DNA of 64,000 nucleotides. Source: Epiperipatus broadwayi (taxonomy: Eukaryota > Onychophora > Udeonychophora > Euonychophora > Peripatidae). Location: positions 6,774,036 through 6,838,035 of the forward strand of contig JAQFVV010006231.1 in NCBI GenBank assembly GCA_028023455.1, in the 5' to 3' direction. The notes beneath the pieces were generated by a model that was given only the letters and a program-made list of their open reading frames with translations, searched no databases and was not told the DNA's origin. Shown one piece after another: positions 12,912-23,742 of this stretch. The translations under genes and the position numbers were made by a program. Within the stretch, counting starts at the first letter, position 1, and each line of letters opens with the position of its first letter.

Positions 12912-13802
12912 TTGACAGTCTTTAAATTAATAATTTACAAAACATCATTTACATACAAATAAAAAAAAAAGTATTCTATATTTAAGAAATTATGTACACT
13001 TGAAATATAAACACCGTAACACCATACGATAGCCAATATTCAATTGCGCAAAATCCCCTAAACTATCGCGAAACACACTACTGTGAAATGCCATAGTGGC
13101 ATAAATAGGTAATACAACAAAAGTGTTGTATTACCTATAAATACGGCATAATACAACAGTGTTGTACGTGTTTTTATACATGACATCATCAAGCAGCCAC
13201 AACCGGCTACCACAAGACAACCAAATAAATTTATATTCCAAAAATAAAAACACTTTGGGGAGGAAGGCAAATTAGTCATAAGCATCGCTGCAGCTGATTT
13301 GTTCAAATTAAAAAAATTTTTTGTCTCCTTTTTAAAATTGTGAGAAAACCAAAAGAACGACATGTGGCTAGAATTCCTTTTTTAAAATGGCATGTTAAAA
13401 TCAGACAAAACTTTGACTTTTTTATTAATAAATTTTTTTTTTTCCTGCTCGGTTTACTACATTGCATGAAGAAGACAAAGGCACTATTTTGGTATCGGCG
13501 AGACTCCTTAATAAAAAATAGATTCAACATTTCTCTATTAGTTACAATTTCAAGACCATCCTGAAAATAAACATAATAATCGGTCGCAAGTATTCAAAAA
13601 AATTTTTTATTTGATAAATGTATAATTTATTATTGTCTGTGTAGTATATAAATTATACTTGTATTCAAATATAACGGAAGTAGTGTTTTATGTACAATGT
13701 AATTTTGGGGCTCTAAGTTTGAAGCAACATTATTTTATAGATATGATTCTCAAAAGTAATAATTTATTAGTGTGTTTATATTTGTATTAGTGTTTGTATA
13801 TA

Positions 13803-14986
13803 CACCTGGGTCTCTTTTTACGCGGACTTATTTAATACGATTTTGAAGTTATGCGATTCGTGTTTCACCGGAAGTCGACCTCCGATAGTGTAAATAATAA
13901 ATTTTGCGCACTTACGTTATATTGAAAGTAATAGCACATTATTGGAATTCTACTTTCATCTTAGTAATTTCAATATTTTCAGTGCTTTATAATAGTGAGA
14001 TTTTATGCAATAAAGAAATTAAAATCATGATTTCCACATTTTATGTATACACACATTAAATTTTACAAGATTATAATGTAAATTTGTTCAAACATTGTGC
14101 GTGTTAATTTTGCACTTTAAATCACATTCTGTTTTTGCTTTTTAAAAAAAGAACGTAATCAATTATTAATCATTTAGTGTCCACAAGTTTATTTTTAAAA
14201 GGTCAGTAATAGCAGTGGGCACAATTAAAAATCTGATTTTTAATTGTAATTAACAATTTAAAAATTACTTACAGGCGACTTGAAATTAATGTAATGTAAA
14301 ACGAAATTTGATTTTTAAACGGAATTGAAAATTAAAGACAAAAATAAGAATTTAATTTTTAGTTGTTAGTTTTAATTAAATTTTTCCCAGCAGTGGTGAA
14401 TAAATGTCTTTTTATTATAAGACTAAGTTCATAAACAATTAATAAAATCATTGTCGTCGTCAACAGAAAACCATTAACACAACATGAGAGTGAACTTGGC
14501 TATAGTTGTATTTCCTCTTGTGAGAATAATTGCTGAGATATTCTTGACTTTGTTTAAGAAGAAGCCAAATACATCACATCACATGAGAATCTGATTTTTT
14601 ACTAGTTTGCAAATGAATGTGTTTTTGGGAAAATATCGATAATAATTAAAACGTGTATTAAAAAATGTAAATTACTGTACTGTAAATTATGCATAAAAAT
14701 ATATTATTTTGAATAAAATTAAATATTATAGTTAAAAAAAGTTTGTCTTGTATCAATTTTTTTCAAATTTGAAATTTTTTATTAGTCATATTTTATTTCC
14801 TTTTTTTTTTTTTTTGCGTGAATTTTAAAGTAATTTTACGTTGGTGCTTTGCTTTTATGCGAATTTTGAAAAATCACAGATCGCATCCCCACCTTTTCAA
14901 TGTAAGTTACGTCTATTTTTGCGCGATTTCTCATTTGCGCGTGTTTTCTGAGGAACCTATCTATCGCGTAAAATGAGACCCAGGTG
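13803..14986. mobile_element. Tigger/pogo-like non-autonomous DNA transposon, copy 1
   Basis: The terminal inverted repeats are CACCTGGGTCTCTTTTTACG on the left and its complement ending GAGACCCAGGTG on the right, flanked by TA at 13801-13802 and 14987-14988. The length is 1184 bp. The ends (GGGTCTC then TTTTACGCG) and the TA target are typical of pogo/Tigger relatives in the Tc1/mariner superfamily. There is no transposase frame. Internal sequence matches copy 2 at 16577-17782, including repeated GATTTTTAATTGTAATTAAC. Confidence 0.8.
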
Positions 14987-14999
14987 TATATAAAACTAA

Positions 15000-16190
15000 G
15001 GTATTACAGAGCAGTGCAATGTAAATTTTAAGACTGATTATCAGATGTACAGAAAGTTGCAGATGATAAAGCAAACACAAAATTTACTGGTATAGAATCA
15101 TGTAACAATATAAACTCTTAAAACCAATAAATAGAAGTTTCAAGTGGTGTGTGTGTAATGAAAGCCACAATGATTATGCATAGCACATGGAATTGTATGC
15201 AGGCATAAAGAATCAAATCCTGATTCTTGCCTATGCCTTGGTACTCATGCTGTGCAATCAATAGTTTTGCCACATCTTGCATCACGTTATTTTCAAGTCT
15301 ATAGCTAGTAAATAAGCTATATGCAAATAAATTATATCTCTGGAACAATAAATATAACAAGATATGTACAAAGCATAAACAGCACTAGTGTACACAACCA
15401 ATATAAAATGAAGAGAGGAAACTCATTTTATCATTGATACAGATAATAGCCTTCAATTTCTATTTTTAGATAGACAAGAAGCCAATTGCTATGATGACAA
15501 ATAAAAGATTTAATTCTATAATGATTTGATAAGAGAGAAAAAAAAAAATTTTATGAGAATAAAATGCACATTTAAAAATTGCTAATTTTTTTTTTGTTGT
15601 TGTTAAGAATGCTAAGAATTAGAAAGAGTAAAATTTATCAACCATATACATATGAATTGTTTCATGTTAATATTGTCCAATTACTGATAAGATTATTTTA
15701 TGATGGCAATTTTCAAAAAAAGACTATTAACCAGACTGCTTTTGAACTATAGGCACCTATATCATGGTAATCTCTTACAGAGCAAAAAGTTTCAATGCAA
15801 AGGAAGATTTGAGGGATAGGAGAATAATGTTTTTCTTCATGAGAAATGACTGAATTAATTTAATGTAGTCATTGTTATAAACAATTACTTTTACAAATGA
15901 TGGCCTCACACTATTACATCATTACTGTCACTTTTGTTCAATAATTTTATGAAATGATACTACTTTATTGCAATTTTTTTAAAAAGACAATAATAATGCA
16001 ATGTGCCTAACTAATTCATTATAAATTAGTAAAATTTGTTTAAATTAAATGTTATATATTTTTCATCACTGCTTTTTTAAAATATAGATATAAAAAAAAT
16101 ATTCAAATAAAAAGATATTTTAAGAAAATGAAAATTAATAAAATAAAACAAAAATAAACTATGTGTTCCTATTTTGTAGAAAGAAATCAA
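15000..16190. other. NAP1L intron, nothing recognised
   Basis: AT-rich with poly-A and poly-T runs. The open frames seen here are short and have no recognisable motif. Confidence 0.5.
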
Positions 16191-16270
16191 CAAAACTATA
16201 TCATGCATAATTAAAATCATACACAATTCATTTAAAGTTGTAATTATTTATTAAGTGCACAGGACATATA

Positions 16271-16482
16271 TGTAAATACTTTTAAGACAGGCTATATAAC
16301 TTGTATTAAATGCGCTTTGAAATTTATAATAATCAAGCAATAACTTTATTTTGCCGATAGAGGGGCATCTTAAACCACGACACAAGATAGCTACTTTTCG
16401 GAAAAATAATGATATTGCTCGACTATTATAAATTTCAAGGCACATTTGATACAGGTTATAGCCCGTCTTAAAAGCATTTACA
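16271..16482. mobile_element. Palindromic MITE, copy 1 (212 bp)
   Basis: Near-perfect hairpin. The left arm TGTAAATACTTTTAAGACAG is inverted at the right end (CCCGTCTTAAAAGCATTTACA), and CAAATGTGCCTTGAAATTTA-type arms meet near the middle. No coding capacity. Superfamily unknown. Confidence 0.75.
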
Positions 16483-16576
16483 ATTCATTTAAGGATAAAA
16501 ACTATATCATGCATAATTAAAATACACAATTCATTTAATGTAAATAATTATTTATTAAGCGCACACACAGGAAGTA

Positions 16577-17782
16577 CACCCGGGTCTCGTTTTGTGCGAT
16601 AGAAGTAGAGCTCTGATAATGTGCTATTACTTTAATTATTATAAATTTTGCATGCTCATGTCATATTTAAAGTAATAGCGCATTATCGGAGTTCGACTTC
16701 CATCTAATAATTTCAATATTTTCAGCGCTTTATAATAGTACTGTAATAGATTGTATGCAATAAAGAAGTTCGTAATTCACTTAAAATCAAATTTTCCCCA
16801 TTTTATATACACACATTAAATTTTACAAGACTATAATGTAAATCTGTTCAAACGTTATAGATGAAAAATACTATGTATGTTGTTGTTTTTGCATTTTAAA
16901 TCATGTTCTATTTTTGCTTTATATAAAAAGAGTATGTAATCAATTAATCATTTAGTGTCCGCAAGTTTATTTTTAAAAGGTGAGTAACAGCGGTGGGCAC
17001 AATTAAATTTGACAATTAAAATCTGATTTTTAATTGTAATTAACAATTTAAAGATTAAGTAACGTGATCTGAAATTAAGGTGATGTGAAACATAGAAGTT
17101 TGATTTTTAAACGGAATTGAAAATTAAAAAACTGAAGACAAAAATAAAAATTTAATCTTTAATTGTTAGTTTTAATTAAATTTCGCCCAACAGTGGTGAG
17201 TCAGTGTCTTTTTATTATCGTAAGTCTAAGTTCTTATTTTAAACTTTTAGTTTACTCTAACGGAGAGAAAAAAACACCCAAGAAAATGATTTTCTTGGGA
17301 AACAAAAATTTCAATTTTAGATCGCTTAGCGAAATTGGAAGGATCAACAGCGATTGGAAAACGTTTTACTTGTATTTCCTCTTGACTTCATTTAAGGAGA
17401 AGCTACAGTACCTCACATCACATCTTATCATGATGAATCTGATGTCTCAAATAGCGATAATGATTAAAATACCGTACATGTATGAAAAAAATGTGAATTA
17501 CGCATAAAAATATATTGTTTTGAATAAAATTAAATATTGTAATTAATAAAAAAAAGTTTGTCTTATATCAATTTTTTTCAAATATGAAATTTTTTTATTA
17601 GTCATATTTTATTATTATTTTTCTTTTATGCGAATTTTAAAGTAATTTTACGTTGTTGCTTTGCTTTTATGCGATTTTTGAAAAATTAGAGTACGTACCC
17701 TCCATTTATCAAGGTAAGTTAAGTCTATTTTTGTGCGTGTTTTCTGAGGAACCTATCTACCGCATAACACGAGACCCAGGTG
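16577..17782. mobile_element. Tigger/pogo-like non-autonomous DNA transposon, copy 2
   Basis: 1206 bp with ends CACCCGGGTCTCGTTTTGTG and GAGACCCAGGTG, flanked by TA (16575-16576 and 17783-17784). Homologous to copy 1 over its length. An open frame at 17163-17507 has no transposase motif and looks accidental. Confidence 0.8.
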
Positions 17783-17786
17783 TATA

Positions 17787-17996
17787 TGTAAATACTTTTA
17801 AGACAGGCTATAACCTGTATTAAATGTGCCTTGAAATTTATAATAGTCAAGCAATAATTTTATTTTGCCAATAGAAGGACCTCTTAAACCATAACACAAG
17901 ATAGTGACTTTTCGGAAAAATAAAGATATTGCTAGACTATTATAAATTTCAAGGCACATTTGATACAGGTTATAGCCTGTCTTAAAAATATTTACA
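17787..17996. mobile_element. Palindromic MITE, copy 2 (210 bp)
   Basis: Same hairpin as 16271-16482. Its arms (AAGACAGGCTATAACCTGTA and complement) are slightly better matched than in copy 1. Confidence 0.75.
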
Positions 17997-18009
17997 ATTC
18001 ATTTAAGGA

Positions 18010-19843
18010 TAAAATAAATACAACAGATTGTAAAAAAACACCAAAAAAAAAAACTCTCAAGCTAATATCATCATATATAGCAAATCAGAATAACACTATT
18101 TTAAAAATTATATTCACTAGTGGAATTATATATTTTTGCATTTAGGCTTCACACACACGCCCCTCCCGAAAATAAGCAATATTTGCCTTTTTTTAATATT
18201 TTTATTTTATTGATAATAGAGAATAACTTTTAAGGTTAGTTGTATTCTTAAACAATGATTAAGATAATCCAGAACAGTATGCAATTAATATTTTCAGTCA
18301 AAACCTGTCATTTCACATCAAGTATAAATCCAATAAAATTTTATTTTATTATTATATCTTATTTTTTAACAAATTAATAACCCATTATTATTTATAACTC
18401 TATGCTTTAAAAAAATTAAAAATCATTACTTTTTGTTAAAAATATAAAATTCTGCTACAATATGTTCTTTTTTAAAAAAAAAATATAAAAGAATGAATTC
18501 ATGCTTAAAAAGTGAACACAAATTCACAACAACAACAAAAAAAGGTTCATTTATATCATTTTAACTACTTTTTATTACCTGCTTAAAAGTTTTATATATT
18601 GATAATATATAAAGATTTAAGCACATTTTTTTTATTTTAAATATTGATTGTTTACAAGATTAGAATTTATCTTTCAATAACTAGCCCACAACAGACTCAG
18701 CAAATTATTGATCAATAAATAGGTATCTAATTATTCTTAACTAGGTTAAAATAAAAAAATTGATGGGGAAAAAATGCTAAAATCTTCCCTATCATCAGAC
18801 AATTGGTAAACTGAAAGAGCAATATTTTCATTCTTACGATTTTATTTAAAAAAAAAAAACATATCGGAGGGACTATTGACTGTAGTGGATTATTTAGAAA
18901 ATTATATACTCTTATTTTTATCATATATATTGTAACGGGCACATATGACGTTACATTATTTTTTTTTATTAGTAAACATGAAAAAAATAAGTTCGCCAAT
19001 AAAAACTTCTTTTTTAAGAATTAAAAATTGGAATTTAAAAAAATCATCTTAAACTCGTATATATATATATAAAATCACATAGAAAAACTAAATCTTTGAA
19101 CAAAAAGATTTAGAGATAAAAATATATCTTTAAGTTTGGGAAAACACATTAATTAATCAGAAAATGGAAATGATTGTTTTAATTAGTTAAATATAAACTA
19201 GTCCTTGGGCATTTAAAATGTATAAGCAAAGGTCAGATAGGAGAGAAAAACAATGGAATCGGACCTCAGCGAAAAGACCATCACATCGTCGTGACGTGGT
19301 GTCGACTGGATCTGAAAGGCTACTATAAAAAGTGAGTGAAGAAAATTAGAGATGTATAACAGCAGTGGTGATATGTATTAGTGCGGAGTTGAAGGAGAAG
19401 AGATTGAAAAGACGCACTCTTCAATCCCTTCAGTTCTGCTAAAAAAGAAAGAGAAATGACCTATCGTTTTCTACATTGAGGACCAGCTAAAGTAAAAGAC
19501 CTCCGGATGAATAAATAAAACGGCTAACAGAATACCAATCTCTTTAGGACACCATGGGAATTCACGTTCAAACGGCAAGCAACGGATAAAAAAAAATGTT
19601 TTAAAATCGTAATAACTTTTTGAACTCTAAGCTTTAAATATATTTCTAAAACTCCAGTATACTAAACAATAAGAACTTTAATTCTAAAACTTGTTCCGTA
19701 TTTAAAATAATTGCAATAGAATCCTATCTGACCAACTTTATTTATAAATAAGTAATTTTACATTTGATGTATTTCTTTTGTAAAATCATTTCCATTTATT
19801 TTTTTTGTTCTTTTAAGTTTTTTATTATGATTTCTGTTTTTCG
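18010..19843. other. NAP1L intron, nothing recognised
   Basis: AT-rich. A short TGTAACGGGCACATATGACGTTACA-type palindromic stretch lies at 18931-18955 next to TA repeats. No coding evidence. Confidence 0.5.
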
Positions 19844-19857
19844 TTAAATTAAATTAT
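19844..19857 (+). repeat. Left 14-bp flanking direct repeat (candidate TSD) of the family 1 array
   Basis: TTAAATTAAATTAT, identical to 21955-21968 on the other side of the array. The AT-rich content makes chance more likely than for a mixed sequence, but two other hammerhead elements in the window show the same TSD size. Confidence 0.65.
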
Positions 19858-19974
19858 TAAACAATTCAAAACAAAACAACCCTCTCCATATAGTAGTGCC
19901 ATCTTGTGCTAACAAGAGCAATCAATGGATGCCAGAAGGCTTGTGCATAAAATCCCTATCTAGTGCCTACTCAT

Positions 19975-20029
19975 CCAATATCCCCAGACTAGTTTCTGGC
20001 CTGTGGCCTTCATCAGTGAGGAGCCTTGG
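19975..20029 (-). ncRNA. Type I hammerhead ribozyme, family 1, array unit 1
   Basis: On the minus strand it has CTGATGA, a stem II (GGCC...) loop, GAAAC, TA, then GTC. Stem I is formed by CCAAGG...CTCCTCA and TGGGG...TTGG with an internal loop. Here stem II reads AGGCCACAGGCCA, giving a longer GGCC/GGCC pairing than in the other units. Confidence 0.85.
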
Positions 20030-20440
20030 ATCTGAGAGCACTGCACCTAGATCTTAGGATCTAATGCAACCCTCCAGCACCCACCTTTTAACTCTATTTA
20101 ACTACAAAACTATGAGAATGAAATTGAAAACACTATGAATATTTTCAATCCAAGCTCAATAGCTTATATAGTCATATGGGTCTGAACTCAATTCAGTACC
20201 CATACATCTTGGTGTCTTTGGCTCTTTAACAACCATAGCCACCACTATCCTATTAGGCAGGACCGGTGTTAAACCACTAAACATCACATGATCACTATCT
20301 CATACTAGCACAATAATTGTTATTAAACAATTCAAAACAAAACAACACTCTCCATATAGTAGTGCCATCTTGTGCTAACAAGAGCAATCAATGGATGCCA
20401 GAAGGCTTGTGCATAAAATCCCTATCTAGTGCCTACTCAT

Positions 20441-20495
20441 CCAATATCCCCAGACTAGTTTCTGGCTTGTGGCCTTCATCAGTGAGGAGCCTTGG
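20441..20495 (-). ncRNA. Type I hammerhead ribozyme, family 1, array unit 2
   Basis: Exactly 466 bp from unit 1. Core boxes CTGATGA and GAAAC and cleavage triplet GTC are intact. Stem II is AGGC-CACAA-GCC. Stem III is minimal (C-G plus A-U closing a two-base loop). Confidence 0.85.
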
Positions 20496-20801
20496 ATCTG
20501 AGAGCACTGCACCTAGATCTTAGGATCTAATGCAACCCTCCAGCACCCACCTTTTAACTCTATTTAACTACAAAACTATGAGAATGAAATTGAAAACATA
20601 GTGTTAAAGAGCCAAAGACACCAAGATGTATGGGTACTGAATTGAGTTCAGACCCATGACTATATAAGCTATTGAGCTTGGATTGAAAATATTAATAGTG
20701 TTTTCAATTTCATTCTCATAGTTTTGTAGTTAAATAGAGTTAAAAGGTGGGTGCTGGAGGGTTGCATTAGATCCTAAGATCTAGGTGCAGTGCTCTCAGA
20801 T

Positions 20802-20856
20802 CCAAGGCTCCTCACTGATGAAGGCCACAAGCCAGAAACTAGTCTGGGGATATTGG
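20802..20856 (+). ncRNA. Type I hammerhead ribozyme, family 1, array unit 3 (inverted)
   Basis: Core CTGATGA at 20815-20821, GAAAC after the GCC-CACAA-type stem II, and GTC at about 20842-20844, then TGGGGATATTGG pairing back to CCAAGG and CTCCTCA. All conserved hammerhead core positions are present. Predicted cleavage is just after GTC. Confidence 0.87.
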
Positions 20857-21267
20857 ATGAGTAGGCACTAGATAGGGATTTTATGCACAAGCCTTCTGGC
20901 ATCCATTGATTGCTCTTGTTAGCACAAGATGGCACTACTATATGGAGAGTGTTGTTTTGTTTTGAATTGTTTAATAACAATTATTGTGCTAGTATGAGAT
21001 AGTGATCATGTGATGTTTAGTGGTTTAACACCGGTCCTGCCTAATAGGATAGTGGTGGCTATGGTTGTTAAAGAGCCAAAGACACCAAGATGTATGGGTA
21101 CTGAATTGAGTTCAGACCCATATGACTATATAAGCTATTGAGGTTGGATTGAAAATATTAATAGTGTTTTCAATTTCATTCTCATAGTTTTGTAGTTAAA
21201 TAGAGTTAAAAGGTGGGTGCTGGAGGGTTGCATTAGATCCTAAGATCTAGGTGCAGTGCTCTCAGAT

Positions 21268-21322
21268 CCAAGGCTCCTCACTGATGAAGGCCACAAGCCA
21301 GAAACTAGTCTGGGGATATTGG
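21268..21322 (+). ncRNA. Type I hammerhead ribozyme, family 1, array unit 4 (inverted)
   Basis: Identical in core and stems to the unit at 20802-20856, 466 bp further on. Confidence 0.87.
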
Positions 21323-21733
21323 ATGAGTAGGCACTAGATAGGGATTTTATGCACAAGCCTTCTGGCATCCATTGATTGCTCTTGTTAGCACAAGATGGCA
21401 CTACTATATGGAGAGTGTTGTTTTGTTTTGAATTGTTTAATAACAATTATTGTGCTAGCATGAGATAGTGATCATGTGATGTTTAGTGGTTTAACACTGG
21501 TCCTGCCTAATAGGATAGTGGTGGCTATGGTTGTTAAAGAGCCAAAGACACCAAGATGTATGGGTACTGAATTGAGTTCAGACCCATATGACTATATAAG
21601 CTATTGAGCTTGGATTGAAAATATTAATAGTGTTTGCAATTTCATTCTCATAGTTTTGTAGTTAAATAGAGTTAAAAGGTGGGTGCTGGAGGGTTGCATT
21701 AGATCCTAAGATCTAGGTGCAGTGCTCTCAGAT

Positions 21734-21788
21734 CCAAGGCTCCTCACTGATGAAGGCCACAAGCCAGAAACTAGTCTGGGGATATTGG
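21734..21788 (+). ncRNA. Type I hammerhead ribozyme, family 1, array unit 5 (inverted)
   Basis: Identical in core and stems to the units at 20802 and 21268. Confidence 0.87.
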
Positions 21789-21968
21789 ATGAGTAGGCAC
21801 TAGATAGGGATTTTATGCACAAGCCTTCTGGCATCCATTGATTGCTCTTGTTAGCACAAGATGGCACTACTATATGGAGTGTTGTTTTGTTTTGAATTGT
21901 TTAATAACAATTATTGTGCTAGTATGAGATAGTGATCATGTGATGTTTAATGGTTTAAATTAAATTAT

Positions 21969-23200
21969 ATAAATGTTAAACTTAAGTCGGGCGTGAATGG
22001 CTATATAGTTTTGTAAAGTTATATTAGGGGAAGGTAATCTTAGTTATTTGTTTCGTAGTTAAATTGGGTCAATGGATTGGATATATTGGTGTAATTGGTA
22101 GATGTAAGAGATTCGCTACGGGCAGAATCGCTTTATACGCCGCACACGCTCGTTTTGCCTATGGAAGTAATTATAAGACGGAGACCGCAGTTCCTTCCTA
22201 TGGAGTTTTTTTTTATTGCTCTTATCGTCAGATAGATGTAGTATTCCTATCTGACAAGAGGCAATTTCTTCTCTTAATCTATTTGTGCTGTCATATTCGT
22301 ATTACTTTGAACACATCGATATATCAGATGGATTGACGTTGGTTTAACTGCGAACTTTTGGCCTAAGGTTAAATAAGGATAGAATATTTTCTTTTCAAAT
22401 GCAAATCTATGTAGTCTATTCATACTTGACACTCTAAATAAAAATGCATTAAATTTAAGCTGGGTATAGATGCTTGCATGGATTCGTTATCTGTCAATTA
22501 TGTTTTTGGTTTTCATATTTGATCAAAATATATATAGACATTCGATAAATAATGATACCTTATGGTGAGTATCTAAAATGTATTTATTCAGATGTCTTTT
22601 AAGTTATTGGTGTCAATGCGGCATCTTATGATGAATGCTATTGGGTTTCTTATAAATTTCCCTCTGCAATTCCACAATGATTTTATATTTTGATCATTTA
22701 TATGTTTATTTTGAAATGTTTTTGACCGTGTAATCTATGTAACCGATCTATACTCAACATTATAAAACAAACCTTTATAAATCCATCTGTGCGAACTTAT
22801 AATAGTATAAAAATTAAAATGTAAAATAAAAGTTAAAAATAATGTTAAATGTTAAAGTAAACATACTAAAATAATAATGTTAAATTATATATATATATGT
22901 ACGTAAATAAATGTTTGTGTGTATAATTACTGGCAGTGGCTTATTTTATTCTTTTTTTATATATATCTTAGATAGGAATTTAATATAAATTATAAAATTC
23001 TGCTGTTCCACTGAGCTAGTGACAATGGGCTAACGACCGAAATCAACCAATATAAATTTTTTTTTTTTTTGACTTACGTATCTGCCTACTATATAAATTT
23101 TCTAGGTTCAAATGCCTAGTGGCGCCATGTAGTGCAGATTATGTTAAGTCTACTTTCTCCGGATCATTATAATATATATATTTTAACTAAAGTATAGACA
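21969..23200. other. Non-coding block with tRNA-like 3' part; probably a mobile remnant
   Basis: Mixed composition (22064-22340 is clearly richer in G/C than the introns) and no recognisable protein; the 90-codon frame at 22064-22336 has no known motif. Near 23100-23175 it reads CTAGGTTCAAATGCCTAG, then TGGCGCC ... CTTTCTCC just before a TA repeat. The same TGGCGCC ... CTTTCTCCC before (TA)n arrangement ends the block at about 40430-42335. Confidence 0.4.
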
Positions 23201-23218
23201 TGAATAAAAATAACTTAC

Positions 23219-23244
23219 TACTTCTGTATCTTCACCATCAGGAA
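23219..23244 (-). CDS. NAP1L: NAP1L 26-nt micro-exon: (G)VPDGEDTEV
   Basis: This micro-exon has two bases completing a valine codon plus eight codons. The acceptor is TTTTTGTAG just upstream of 23244 and the donor is GTAAGT starting at 23218. With its neighbours it reads NPPSG/VPDGEDTEV/DEELQQL, matching the PPEVPESGDLDDDAEA-like hinge of the family. Skipping it would shift the frame (26 nt is not a multiple of three), so it should be constitutive. The call rests on phase agreement, good splice sites and family alignment, because so short a stretch has little signal of its own. Confidence 0.8.
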
Positions 23245-23742
23245 CTACAAAAATAAAAATCTCCAATTACAATGTAAATTATCTCAATGATTAAAAAAAT
23301 GATACAGAAAGCACATAAATATAAAAAATGAGAACAAATACAATTCATCTCAAGTCTAGATTTAAAATAAATTTCTTATACAAATCAAAAACAGACACAT
23401 CCATTCATATTAAAATTATTATCAACCGTCAAGGAAATATATTATTTTCAAAAATATCTTAAGTCACAAGACTATTCTCACTTCATACAGCTCTATTTTT
23501 AAAATTTATGGCCTTCCATACAAAATAACTAAAATTTATGCAAATTATGAAATATTCAATAAATTAGAAAACTGCCATAATGATATATTAGGTTATTTCA
23601 TTTTTTAAAAAGCTTTCATAGGTTATGAATACATAACTAGTTGCTTAAGAAAATCTCTTGAAAAAATTCATATATATAGTGGTCTTGGTTATCACTACAT
23701 GCCATAAGCATTTTATTTGATTAATGGAACTCAGATGGATTT

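Larger units (their letters stand above)
5484..13230 (-). mobile_element. Merlin-type (ISXO2/IS1016-like) DNA transposon, 7.7 kb, interrupted
   Basis: The ends are inverted repeats: GGTTGTCTTGTTATAGCCGG from 5492 and the reverse complement of 13183-13222 (GGTTGTCTTGTGGTAGCCGG). They are flanked by AAATAAAG (5484-5491) and AAATAAAT (13223-13230), an 8-bp target-site duplication with one mismatch, the size expected for Merlin. A broken ISXO2-like transposase lies at 11977-12911 on the minus strand. 7.7 kb is far larger than a usual Merlin, and the middle (about 6018-11400) has different composition and no transposase, so it is probably a later insertion. Alternatively it could be captured cargo. 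Confidence 0.75.
16195..18008. repeat. Tandem duplication of a spacer plus palindromic MITE, second copy split by a Tigger element
   Basis: A spacer starting AACTATATCATGCATAATTA occurs at about 16193 and again at about 16500. The hairpin MITE occurs at 16271-16482 and 17787-17996. The order is spacer, MITE, spacer, Tigger, MITE. Copy 1 gives the empty site: TATATGTAAATAC is continuous near 16266, while in copy 2 the Tigger sits at the TA just before TATGTAAATAC. This dates the Tigger copy 2 insertion after the duplication. Confidence 0.8.
19858..21954. mobile_element. Hammerhead-ribozyme repeat array, family 1 (466-bp monomers, head-to-tail and inverted)
   Basis: Monomers repeat with an exact 466-bp period. 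From 19855 about 1.6 units run in one orientation, at about 20600 the array flips, and roughly 2.9 units run in the opposite orientation (landmarks TAAGATCTAGG at 20775, 21241 and 21707). The units differ by only a few bases. The array is flanked by the 14-bp direct repeat TTAAATTAAATTAT at 19844-19857 and 21955-21968. Each unit has one hammerhead ribozyme. No protein is encoded; the repeated 68-codon frames are by-products of the repeat. Best fit: a retrozyme-like or Penelope-pLTR-like non-autonomous retroelement. Confidence 0.8.

Noticed and set aside
17163-17507. A 114-codon frame in Tigger copy 2 as a transposase
   Set aside because: No DDE or helix-turn-helix motif, and the frame is not conserved in Tigger copy 1.
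20317-21446. Three identical 68-codon reading frames (20317-20523 +, 20774-20980 -, 21240-21446 -) that could look like a small gene family
   Set aside because: They lie inside the 466-bp repeat units and run antisense over the hammerhead ribozyme. Older copies of the repeat do not preserve the frame. They are a by-product of repeat identity.
19858-21954. CRISPR-like or satellite interpretation of the 466-bp array
   Set aside because: There are no short repeats with unique spacers. The flanking 14-bp duplication, ribozymes and dispersed copies fit a mobile element better than a simple satellite.
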